DNA of 64,000 nucleotides, from the NCBI GenBank assembly GCA_023409535.1, contig JAEYGZ010000037.1, positions 62,001-126,000 of the forward strand, written 5' to 3'. Position 1 is the first letter of the stretch. Every line of letters starts with the position of its first letter. This DNA comes from Bacillota bacterium (GTDB lineage Bacteria; Bacillota; Clostridia; Lachnospirales; Lachnospiraceae). Below are positions 34,396 through 42,405 of the stretch, piece by piece. Both the position numbers and the translations under genes were made by a program. The notes below the pieces were generated by a model. The model did no database searches and had not been told where the DNA came from. It saw only the letters and a list, made by a program, of their open reading frames with translations.

Positions 34396-34448
34396 AGTCA
34401 AGCAGAAAATACCATAAAATTATGGTGTTGTTTGTTTGGCTTTTTTTA
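34396..34448 (+). terminator. Leader terminator, probable GlpP target
   Basis: Bases 34396-34415 pair with 34422-34441 over 20 positions with one mismatch and several G-U pairs, followed by seven T residues, only 22 bases before the first glp gene. A terminator ahead of the operon next to glpP is the arrangement of B. subtilis glpD, where GlpP prevents termination. Confidence 0.8.
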
Positions 34449-34469
34449 TGTGCAAAAAGGAGAGATAGC

Positions 34470-35921
34470 ATGTATGATGTAATCATTGTCGGTGCCGGTG
34501 TGACGGGAAGTGCTGTGGCAAGAGAGCTGATGAGACACGACAGAAAGGTTGCAGTTCTGGAAAAGGGTCTGGATGTCTGTGAGGGGACCTCAAAGGCAAA
34601 CAGCGGTATTGTTCATGCGGGCTTTGATGCTGCCCCGGGCAGCCTGAAGGCGAAGCTGAATGTGGAGGGTAACCGGAGAATGGAGGAATTATCAAAGGAG
34701 CTTGATTTTTCCTTCAAACGAAATGGTTCACTTGTTCTTTGCTTTCGCGAAGAAGACAAGGATAAGTTAAAAATGCTTTATGAGAAGGGAGTAGAAAACG
34801 GTGTACAAGGTCTGCAGCTCCTAACGGGAGAGGAGGCAAGATCACTGGAGCCTAACCTGTCAAAATCAGTAGCGGCGGCTTTGCATGCTCCCACAGGGGG
34901 AATTGTCTGCCCCTTTGGGCTTACGGTTGCATTGGCTGAAAATGCATGTGTAAACGGCGCTGAATTTTTCTTTGATACGGAAGTCACAGGGGTAGAAAGG
35001 AAAGAAGACAGCTATTTGCTTCACACAACACAGGGCATCTTTGAGAGCCGCATTGTCATTAATGCGGCAGGAATTTATGCCGACAAATTGCACAATATGG
35101 TGAGTGACAAGAAAATGACTCTGATTGCAAGAAGGGGAGAATACTGTTTGTTTGACAAGCAAGCCGGAGGGCTTGTAGCTAAAACAATATTTCAGCTGCC
35201 CACGGAATATGGCAAAGGAATCTTAGTCACTCCCACCATTCACGGGAATCTTCTTCTCGGACCTACCGCAGAGGATATCGATAATAAAGAGGGGCAATTT
35301 ACGACAGAAAGAGGACTTGCGGAAATCATAAAAAAGGCAGCGTTAAGCGTAGATAAACTACCGCCCATGCGCCAGGTGATAACCTCCTTTGCAGGACTTC
35401 GGGCGCATGAGGCGATGGATGACTTTATTATTGAAGAAGTGGAGGATGCGAAGGGCTTTATCGATGTTGCGGGTATCGAATCCCCGGGATTAACCTGCGC
35501 TCCCGCAATCGGAGCCTATGTGGCGGAGCTGGTGAATGCAATAGTGCCGGGGAGAAAGAAGGAGGATTACATCAGCCGCAGGACAGGAATCAGATCTATG
35601 GCTTCTGCTTCCAGGGAGGAGCAGATGGATTTGATCCTCAAAAATCCGGCCTATGCTAATGTAATCTGCCGTTGTGAAATGGTGACTGAGGGAGAGATTC
35701 TGGATGCGATTCACAGACCCTTAGGCGCAAGAACCCTTGACGGTGTAAAGCGACGTACACGGGCCGGAAGCGGAAGATGCCAGGCCGGTTTCTGCATGCC
35801 TAAGACAATGGAAATTCTTTCGAGGGAATGGAAGACGGATGTAAGCGCCATCGTGAAATCAGATAAGGACGCATATTTATTGACCGGATATAACAAGCAG
35901 AACATGGAAAGGGAGATGTAA
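34470..35921 (+). CDS. Glycerol-3-phosphate dehydrogenase, GlpA-like FAD subunit
   Basis: A 483-residue FAD enzyme. The DAO domain begins YDVIIVGAGVTGSAVAREL (FAD dinucleotide fold), and the C-terminus (about 400-475) is a BFD-like [2Fe-2S] domain with CxC (CRCEMVTEGE) and C-x4-C (GRCQAGFC). It should oxidise sn-glycerol-3-phosphate to dihydroxyacetone phosphate. AAAAAGGAG lies 7 bases before the ATG at 34470. The next gene starts 2 bases after its stop, and the GlpB-like and DUF1667 partners follow. Confidence 0.88.
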   Translation: MYDVIIVGAGVTGSAVARELMRHDRKVAVLEKGLDVCEGTSKANSGIVHAGFDAAPGSLKAKLNVEGNRRMEELSKELDFSFKRNGSLVLCFREEDKDKLKMLYEKGVENGVQGLQLLTGEEARSLEPNLSKSVAAALHAPTGGIVCPFGLTVALAENACVNGAEFFFDTEVTGVERKEDSYLLHTTQGIFESRIVINAAGIYADKLHNMVSDKKMTLIARRGEYCLFDKQAGGLVAKTIFQLPTEYGKGILVTPTIHGNLLLGPTAEDIDNKEGQFTTERGLAEIIKKAALSVDKLPPMRQVITSFAGLRAHEAMDDFIIEEVEDAKGFIDVAGIESPGLTCAPAIGAYVAELVNAIVPGRKKEDYISRRTGIRSMASASREEQMDLILKNPAYANVICRCEMVTEGEILDAIHRPLGARTLDGVKRRTRAGSGRCQAGFCMPKTMEILSREWKTDVSAIVKSDKDAYLLTGYNKQNMEREM

Positions 35922-35923
35922 GC

Positions 35924-37225
35924 ATGCATTATGATATTGTGATTATCGGCGGAGGCCCGGCAGGGCTTGCTGCGGCCGTGGCTTCAAAAGAGCATGGGGC
36001 GGACAGGGTGTTAATTGTCGAACGGGATAAGGAGCTTGGGGGTATCTTAAATCAATGCATCCATAATGGATTTGGACTCCACACCTTCGGGGAAGAGCTG
36101 ACCGGGCCTGAATACGCCGCAAGATATATTAATCAGGTGAAAGAGGCAGGGATACCCTATTTGCTTAATACCATGGCAGTTGACATAAGTAGCAGGGACG
36201 CAGAAAGTGATAATCAAGCCATGCTGTCGGGATTCGAAATCACCCTGATGAATAGAACCGACGGATTGTTCCAAATTGAAGCGGATTCGATAATTCTTGC
36301 AATGGGCTGCAGGGAGCGGCCCAGGGGGGCGCTGAATATACCGGGATACCGTCCGGCCGGGATCTACTGTGCCGGAACCGCCCAGCATTTTGTTAATGTG
36401 GAAGGCAGGATGCCAGGAAAAGAAGTGGTAATCCTGGGGTCCGGTGATATCGGTCTGATTATGGCAAGGCGTTTGACCTTGGAGGGTGCCGCGGTTAAAG
36501 TGGTTGCAGAGCTGATGCCATACTCGGGAGGTTTAAAACGTAATATCGTGCAATGTCTGGATGACTTTGGAATCCCGCTGAAGCTTAGCCATACCGTGGT
36601 AGACATTGACGGGAAGGAACGGGTAAAGGGCGTTACCCTGGCGAAGGTTGATGAACAGTTAAAACCGATCCCAGGTACCGAGGAATACATATCCTGTGAT
36701 ACACTGCTGCTTTCCGTGGGGCTGATACCCGAAAATGAACTGTCGATGAAGCTGGGGATTACCCTCAGCCCGGTTACTTCCGGGCCGGTGGTAGATGAAA
36801 GTCTGGAGACGAACATCCCCGGTGTATTTGCCTGCGGTAACGTACTTCATGTACATGACCTGGTGGATTATGTATCCCAGGAGGCTATGGCAGCCGGTAA
36901 AAATGCCGCGGAGTATGTTAAGGGAGCGCTGAAGCAGAATGAGCAGCAAATTGAGATCAGACCGGATTTTGGCGTTCGCTATACCGTGCCATCCTATATT
37001 AACCCTTACCGGATGCAGGAGGAACTAATGGTACGCTTTCGGGTAAGCGAGTCATTTTCAAAGGTAAAACTATGTATTTATTATGATGACGTTCTTGTGA
37101 AGGAAGTAAAAAAGAGAATTATGGCTCCCGGTGAGATGGAAGAAGTAAGGCTGAAAAAGGCGGAATTAAGCAGGTATCATGATTTGAGGCAAATACGGAT
37201 AGCAATTGAAAGGGAGGGTGTCTGA
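35924..37225 (+). CDS. GlpB-like FAD/NAD(P)-dependent oxidoreductase
   Basis: A 433-residue flavoprotein with an N-terminal FAD fold (YDIVIIGGGPAGLAAAVAS), a second nucleotide fold (VVILGSGDIGLIMARRL near 169-185) and the FAD-contacting VFACGNVLHVHDLVDYVSQE near 300. A C-terminal extension of about 100 residues follows. In GlpA-GlpB-DUF1667 operons it is thought to pass electrons from the GlpA-like subunit to another acceptor. GGAGATG precedes the ATG. Confidence 0.85.
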   Translation: MHYDIVIIGGGPAGLAAAVASKEHGADRVLIVERDKELGGILNQCIHNGFGLHTFGEELTGPEYAARYINQVKEAGIPYLLNTMAVDISSRDAESDNQAMLSGFEITLMNRTDGLFQIEADSIILAMGCRERPRGALNIPGYRPAGIYCAGTAQHFVNVEGRMPGKEVVILGSGDIGLIMARRLTLEGAAVKVVAELMPYSGGLKRNIVQCLDDFGIPLKLSHTVVDIDGKERVKGVTLAKVDEQLKPIPGTEEYISCDTLLLSVGLIPENELSMKLGITLSPVTSGPVVDESLETNIPGVFACGNVLHVHDLVDYVSQEAMAAGKNAAEYVKGALKQNEQQIEIRPDFGVRYTVPSYINPYRMQEELMVRFRVSESFSKVKLCIYYDDVLVKEVKKRIMAPGEMEEVRLKKAELSRYHDLRQIRIAIEREGV

Positions 37226-37226
37226 T

Positions 37227-37583
37227 ATGGAAAAGAGAGAGATGATTTGTACTTGCTGCCCGCTTGGCTGCAGGCTCAGCGCAGTGATGGAAGAAGATAA
37301 AATCAGTGTAACGGGAAATTCCTGCCCGAGAGGGAAGACCTATGCTGTTACGGAATTAACGGACCCCAGGAGAATCGTTACTTCTACGGTACGGGTAAAG
37401 AGTTATAATACACCTGTAGTATCGGTGAAAACAAAGGAAGGTGTCCCAAAGGATAAAATGCGGGAGTGCATCAGGGAATTGGCGGCAATTGAGCTTCAGA
37501 CACCGGTTTATGCAGGAGAAGTGGTGAAAGAGAATATTGCAGGGACGGGAATTGCTGTTGTGGCAACCAAGGATGTCGCCTGA
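37227..37583 (+). CDS. DUF1667 protein, third glycerol-3-phosphate dehydrogenase component
   Basis: A 118-residue protein with an N-terminal cluster of cysteines, CTCCPLGCRLSA then GNSCPRGKTYA, resembling the [4Fe-4S] loop of molybdopterin oxidoreductases without the rest. It is encoded with GlpA- and GlpB-like proteins in many Firmicutes and is probably an electron-transfer subunit. The ATG at 37227 follows GGAGGG; the gene begins one base after the previous stop. Confidence 0.88.
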   Translation: MEKREMICTCCPLGCRLSAVMEEDKISVTGNSCPRGKTYAVTELTDPRRIVTSTVRVKSYNTPVVSVKTKEGVPKDKMRECIRELAAIELQTPVYAGEVVKENIAGTGIAVVATKDVA

Positions 37584-37617
37584 AGCTTTGTACTATCTTA
37601 ATTTTGGAGGAAGAAGG

Positions 37618-39120
37618 ATGCGGGGAAACTATATTATGGCATTGGATCAGGGAACAACCAGTTCCCGCTGCGTAATTATCGATAAAAGCGGAACGGTCCG
37701 CAGTATGGCACAGAGGGAATTAAAACAGATCTATCCCTGTCCGGGCTGGGTAGAACATGATCCGGTGGAAATTTGGTCTTCCCAGATTGGCGTTGCGGCG
37801 GAGGCAATGGCAAAGCTTGGGATCAGTGCGGAAGAAATTGCAGCCTTAGGGATCACCAATCAGCGGGAAACCACGATACTATGGAATAAGCATACGGGAG
37901 AGCCGGTGTACAATGCCATCGTATGGCAATGCCACAGAACGGCGGATCAGATTGAGGAAATAAAAAACAGCGGCTTTGACCAGGTTCTGCGGGAGAAGAC
38001 GGGTCTCATTCCGGATGCGTATTTCTCGGCAACAAAAATCTGCTGGATCCTGGACCATGTGGAGGGAGCCAGAAAGGAGGCGGAAGCCGGCAATCTCCTG
38101 TTTGGTACGGTGGATACCTGGCTGATCTGGAATCTTTCGAAGGGAAGTATCCACATAACAGATTATACGAATGCATCCAGAACCATGCTTTTTGACATAA
38201 GAAAATTAAGCTGGGATGACGAGCTTCTGGAATACTTTCGCATTCCCAAAGCAATGCTGCCCCAGGTAAAGCCCTCCAGCTGCCTGTATGGCTATACGGA
38301 CGGCAGCTTACTGGGCGGGAAAATTGCCATTTCCGGCGTTGCGGGAGACCAGCAGGCAGCATTGTTTGGACAGCTTTGCTTTGATAGGGGGGATGTAAAG
38401 AATACTTACGGAACAGGATGCTTTTTACTGATGAATACCGGTCGGGAGGCGATACGTTCAAAGCAGGGTCTTTTAACGACCATCGCTGCCAGTGACGGGC
38501 CAGAGGTGAATTATGCGCTGGAAGGAAGTGTTTTTGCTGCCGGTGCGGTAATTCAATGGCTGAGAGACGGGCTTCATATGGTTGAGGATGCTGCGCAGGC
38601 CCAATGCTGTGCGGAAGGTGCGCAGGATACCAACGGCGTATATATCGTACCGGCTTTTACAGGCTTGGGAGCACCTTATTGGAAGCAATATGCAAGGGGA
38701 ACGGTTGTCGGTATTACCAGAGGCTGCAATAAGGAGCATTTTATCCGTGCCGCAATGGAAGCCATTGCGTACCAGACCCATGATGTACTTCGTGCCATGG
38801 AGGAGGATGCGGATTTATGCTTAAACAGCTTAAAGGTTGACGGCGGAGCCAGTGTTAATGATTTTTTGATGCAGTTTCAGGCTGATATCCTGCATACGCA
38901 GGTGAGGCGGCCCGAATGTATTGAAACAACAGTATTGGGTGCGGCATATCTTGCCGGTCTTGCCGTTGGCTATTGGAGGGACAAGGAGGAAATCAAGGAG
39001 AACTGGAAACTATCCAGGGTATTTCAACCGAAGATGACGCAGGAACACACAAAAAGACTATTGCGCGGGTGGGAGAAGGCCGTACGCTGTGCGCTGATCT
39101 GGCAGGAAGGAGAGAATTAA
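37618..39120 (+). CDS. glpK: Glycerol kinase
   Basis: A 500-residue FGGY kinase that makes glycerol-3-phosphate from glycerol and ATP. The N-terminal phosphate loop is MALDQGTTSSRCVIID, with later family signatures TYGTGCFLLMNTG and GLGAPYWKQYARG. Length is normal. GGAGGAAGAAGG precedes the ATG at 37618. Its product is both the substrate of the upstream dehydrogenase and the effector of GlpP. No glycerol facilitator gene is in the window. Confidence 0.95.
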   Translation: MRGNYIMALDQGTTSSRCVIIDKSGTVRSMAQRELKQIYPCPGWVEHDPVEIWSSQIGVAAEAMAKLGISAEEIAALGITNQRETTILWNKHTGEPVYNAIVWQCHRTADQIEEIKNSGFDQVLREKTGLIPDAYFSATKICWILDHVEGARKEAEAGNLLFGTVDTWLIWNLSKGSIHITDYTNASRTMLFDIRKLSWDDELLEYFRIPKAMLPQVKPSSCLYGYTDGSLLGGKIAISGVAGDQQAALFGQLCFDRGDVKNTYGTGCFLLMNTGREAIRSKQGLLTTIAASDGPEVNYALEGSVFAAGAVIQWLRDGLHMVEDAAQAQCCAEGAQDTNGVYIVPAFTGLGAPYWKQYARGTVVGITRGCNKEHFIRAAMEAIAYQTHDVLRAMEEDADLCLNSLKVDGGASVNDFLMQFQADILHTQVRRPECIETTVLGAAYLAGLAVGYWRDKEEIKENWKLSRVFQPKMTQEHTKRLLRGWEKAVRCALIWQEGEN

Positions 39121-39123
39121 GCT

Positions 39124-40404
39124 ATGAAGAACATTCAAATACCCTATGGCACAGGTCATCTGGAGCTTGCAATAGAGGAGCAGTACATAAACAAAATTCT
39201 TGCTTCAAAAGCACAGGAATATAAGGCAGCCTGTTCCCAGGAGGAATTGGTAAGAAAGGCCCTGAAGGAGCCGGTTTCCTCAAAGCGGCTTAGCGATATG
39301 ACAGCGGGTGCAGGGAAGGTATTGGTTATCACAAGCGATCACACAAGACCGGTACCAAGTAAAATCACATTGCCGATCCTGCTGGAGGAAATCAGGAGGC
39401 ATAATCCTGAAGTCAAGGTGAAGATACTGATTGCAACCGGATTCCACAGACCGACCACCCATGAAGAAATGCTGATGAAGTTCGGGAAGGACCTGGTTGA
39501 GAAAGAAGAAATCCTCAATCACGACAGCCGCGATAGTGACAATATGGTTTATAAGGGAGTGCTTCCCTCCGGCGGCGAGTTATGGGTGAATTCTCTGGTA
39601 GACTGGGCTGATGTTGTCCTGTCGGAGGGCTTTATTGAGCCTCACTTTTTTGCGGGATTTTCCGGCGGAAGAAAGAGTATTCTTCCGGGAATTGCCTCCG
39701 CCAAAACAGTGCTGGCAAACCATTGTTCAAAATTCATAGCCAGCAGCTATGCCCGTACGGGTAATCTTAAAAGTAACCCGATCAACGAGGATATGATGTA
39801 TGCGGCAAGTGCGGCAAAGCTGCAGTTTATCATGAATGTAGTAATTGACGGAGAAAAGAAGATTATCAATGCTTTTGCCGGAGATCCGGTAAAAGCCCAT
39901 GAAGCGGGTTGTGATTTTGTAAAAAACCTGTCAAGCGTGAAAGCCGGTAATGCCGCGGATATTGTAATCACTTCAAACGGAGGATATCCTCTGGATCAGA
40001 ATATATATCAGGCGGTAAAGGGCATGACTGCCGCGGAGGCCTGTGTGAAAAAGGATGGTGTGATCATCATTGCGGCGGCCTGTAATGACGGACATGGAGG
40101 AGAAGCGTTTTACAGATGGTTTGCAAATGCCAAGTCTCCTTTGGAGGTTGCGGAGAAAATCGCCGGAATTAAACAGCAGGATACCATAGCCGATCAATGG
40201 GAAGCGCAGATACTTGCCCGTATTCTGATCAAGAGCGATGTCATTCTTGTTTCCGACCAGTGTGATCCGGAGCTGATCACAAAAATGCATATGAAGCATG
40301 CGAACAGTCTTGATCAGGCTATCAGGTTGGCAGGAGCAAAAGTTGGACCGGATGCTAAGGTAACAATAATACCGGATGGAGTGGCTGTTATCGTGGAGCA
40401 ATAG
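39124..40404 (+). CDS. LarA-family nickel-dependent racemase/epimerase
   Basis: A 426-residue LarA (DUF2088) protein. The N-terminal domain has ITSDHTRPVPS and ATGFHRPTTHEEM; the central GFIEPHFFAGFSGGRKSILP followed by ANH holds the histidines and lysine that bind the nickel-pincer cofactor in LarA. The family racemises lactate or epimerises other 2-hydroxy acids. It starts 3 bases after the glpK stop, so it belongs to the glp operon and not the lactate operon; the maturation genes larBCE are not in the window. The substrate is open. Confidence 0.85.
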   Translation: MKNIQIPYGTGHLELAIEEQYINKILASKAQEYKAACSQEELVRKALKEPVSSKRLSDMTAGAGKVLVITSDHTRPVPSKITLPILLEEIRRHNPEVKVKILIATGFHRPTTHEEMLMKFGKDLVEKEEILNHDSRDSDNMVYKGVLPSGGELWVNSLVDWADVVLSEGFIEPHFFAGFSGGRKSILPGIASAKTVLANHCSKFIASSYARTGNLKSNPINEDMMYAASAAKLQFIMNVVIDGEKKIINAFAGDPVKAHEAGCDFVKNLSSVKAGNAADIVITSNGGYPLDQNIYQAVKGMTAAEACVKKDGVIIIAAACNDGHGGEAFYRWFANAKSPLEVAEKIAGIKQQDTIADQWEAQILARILIKSDVILVSDQCDPELITKMHMKHANSLDQAIRLAGAKVGPDAKVTIIPDGVAVIVEQ

Positions 40405-40479
40405 CAGGTAGATTATAAGGAAAAACAGACTCTTTCTCTCTCCCACAGATAAGTAGTATAATTACGAAATTAATAAAAG

Positions 40480-40507
40480 TTGACAGTTTTCGAATGGATG
40501 ATATAAT
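40480..40507 (+). promoter_or_regulatory. Promoter of the RpiR-type regulator
   Basis: TTGACA (40480-40485), a 16-base spacer and TATAAT (40502-40507). Confidence 0.75.
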
Positions 40508-40511
40508 AAAT

Positions 40512-40526
40512 TGTAATATTACTACA
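40512..40526 (+). promoter_or_regulatory. TGTA-N7-TACA box upstream of the RpiR gene
   Basis: TGTAATATTACTACA begins 5 bases after the -10 box and covers the start site. The same half-sites with the same spacing recur upstream of the ABC operon at 46901. Confidence 0.5.
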
Positions 40527-40550
40527 CTACATGATTTGGGGGGAGAAAGA

Positions 40551-41408
40551 ATGAAAAATGATAGTATTTTTGAAATGATTGCTACTGCATATCCAAATTT
40601 GCCGCAAAGTGAAAAGAAGGTAGCCGATTATGTAATTAATAATCTTTCGCAGGTTTTAAGAATGACAGTTCAAATGCTCACAAAGGAAGTCGGAGTCAGT
40701 GAACCGACCGTATTCCGTTTTTGCAATTCTTTAGGATTTACCGGTTTTAAGGATTTTAAGATATCCGTTGCCGAACGAATGTCGAATGAAGATTTTTTCT
40801 TTTCCGATATCAATAAGGATAACTTTAAAAACGATATTCAGGAGCTGGTTACCAGTGTGCTGAGATCGGAGGAAGATACGATTTTAGCCACGATTAAGGG
40901 AATAGACTATGTGAAATTAAATATCGTTGCCAATATGATCATTAAAAGCAATAAAATATGCTTCTTTGGAGCAGGCGCTTCCGGTGTCATATGTAAGGAC
41001 GCCATGCTGAAGTTTATACGGCTCGGTAAATCCGTATGGGGCATCAATGACTATCATACCGCTTGTAATCTCGTCAGCTTGTTTAAGCCTGCGGACCTGG
41101 TGATTTGTATTACAAATACCGGTAATACAAAAGAAACGGTCAGTCTGTTAAAGATAGCAAAAGAGAACGGTATTCCTACTGTATCGATGACCTCCAGTAT
41201 ACAATCAAAAGCAGGCCAATATTCGGATGTTGTATTGAGGACATTTTCCAGAGAAAGTTTATATTCCAGAACGGCGATGACTTCCCGGATCGGACAATAT
41301 GCCATGATCGATGCACTTTTTATGAATGTAATTCATGCTATGGGATTAGAATCCATAGACATGCTTGAAAAAACAAAGAAAACATCCAATAATCTGATTT
41401 TTAACTAA
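40551..41408 (+). CDS. RpiR/MurR-family transcriptional regulator
   Basis: A 285-residue regulator with an N-terminal RpiR helix-turn-helix domain (about 1-77; MLTKEVGVSEPTVFRFCNSL) and a C-terminal SIS sugar-phosphate-binding domain (about 125-255; CFFGAGASGVICKDA and VICITNTGNTKETVSLL). Such proteins sense phosphosugars. GGGGGGAGAAAGA precedes the ATG at 40551. It heads the sugar locus and is the likely controller of it; the TGTA-N7-TACA box at its own start site suggests autoregulation. Confidence 0.9.
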   Translation: MKNDSIFEMIATAYPNLPQSEKKVADYVINNLSQVLRMTVQMLTKEVGVSEPTVFRFCNSLGFTGFKDFKISVAERMSNEDFFFSDINKDNFKNDIQELVTSVLRSEEDTILATIKGIDYVKLNIVANMIIKSNKICFFGAGASGVICKDAMLKFIRLGKSVWGINDYHTACNLVSLFKPADLVICITNTGNTKETVSLLKIAKENGIPTVSMTSSIQSKAGQYSDVVLRTFSRESLYSRTAMTSRIGQYAMIDALFMNVIHAMGLESIDMLEKTKKTSNNLIFN

Positions 41409-41462
41409 ATAATTATACTGACAAGGCAGAGTGATGACTTATGTTAATGATTAGGAATAGGG

Positions 41463-41497
41463 AAGGCGGAAAATTTATTTTTCTGCCTTATTTTTTT
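41463..41497 (+). terminator. Terminator after the RpiR gene
   Basis: AAGGCGGAAAA pairs with TTTTCTGCCTT (one G-U) around TTTAT, followed by ATTTTTTT. Confidence 0.88.
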
Positions 41498-41580
41498 ATT
41501 CATGATACATAAAAAGTTCGTAGTTTTTAGCTTTTTACTACAGGACATATTGTGATAAAACAGAGAAGAGGTAGAAAGAA

Positions 41581-42336
41581 ATGAAAGTAATTGCACACAG
41601 GGGATATAGCGGTCAATATCCCGAAAACACCATGCTGGCTTATAAAAAGGCGGTAGAAGCAGGATGTGATGAGCTTGAGATTGATGTACAAATGACGAAA
41701 GACGGCGTCCTGGTCATTCTACATGATGAAACTGTAGAAAATATAACAGACGGAAAGGGCCTGATTAAAAATCTGACCTATCAGGAATTGCGCAAATTTA
41801 ATGTGAATGCAATGTATGGAGATAAATTCGGATTTAACCCGATTCCGAGCTTTGAAGAGTATCTGGAGTGGGTTCGCAATGAGAATGTTACTACCAACAT
41901 CGAATTGAAGAACCGTAAGTACTATTATGAAGGGCTGGAGGAAAGGACCCTGGAACTGGTTCGGACCTATGGGTTAACGGACCGGGTGATGTTCTCCTCC
42001 TTTAACCATGTATCCCTGCTAAAATGCAAGCAATTGGCTCCGGAGATCGAATGCGGGATATTGGTAAGCAAACCGGAGATCTGGAATGCGGGATACTTTG
42101 CCAGAACCTATGGTTTGGAATGCTATCATCCGGATGTTCTCAGTCTGACGAAGGCTACGGTAGACAATTGCAGGGAAAACGGCATTAAGGTGAATGTCTG
42201 GACCATTAACGGAATGGAGGAATTGCAGAAGCTGTATGACTGGGGATGCGACGGTGTGATTACGAATTATCCCGATATCTGTAAGGCATGGCTTAACCTG
42301 CTCCATAACAGAGCTGATCCGGGCAGCACAATATAG
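41581..42336 (+). CDS. Glycerophosphodiester phosphodiesterase
   Basis: A 251-residue GDPD-family enzyme, which splits glycerophosphodiesters into glycerol-3-phosphate and an alcohol. Catalytic residues are visible: His6 (AHRGYSG), Glu33 and Asp35 (ELEIDVQ), and His48 (VILHDE). It is a single-domain form without signal peptide, so acts in the cytoplasm. AGAAGAGGTAGAAAG precedes the ATG. It lies between the regulator and the glycosidase-like genes; a TACTACA half-site at 41536 lies upstream. The substrate may be a phosphodiester-linked sugar derivative, which is speculation. Confidence 0.92.
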   Translation: MKVIAHRGYSGQYPENTMLAYKKAVEAGCDELEIDVQMTKDGVLVILHDETVENITDGKGLIKNLTYQELRKFNVNAMYGDKFGFNPIPSFEEYLEWVRNENVTTNIELKNRKYYYEGLEERTLELVRTYGLTDRVMFSSFNHVSLLKCKQLAPEIECGILVSKPEIWNAGYFARTYGLECYHPDVLSLTKATVDNCRENGIKVNVWTINGMEELQKLYDWGCDGVITNYPDICKAWLNLLHNRADPGSTI

Positions 42337-42405
42337 GAAAGACAGCAGCCAAAATGAAATCCTGACCTGAGAAACGAAATTTAAATTAAAAATAAAGGAG
42401 ACCTT

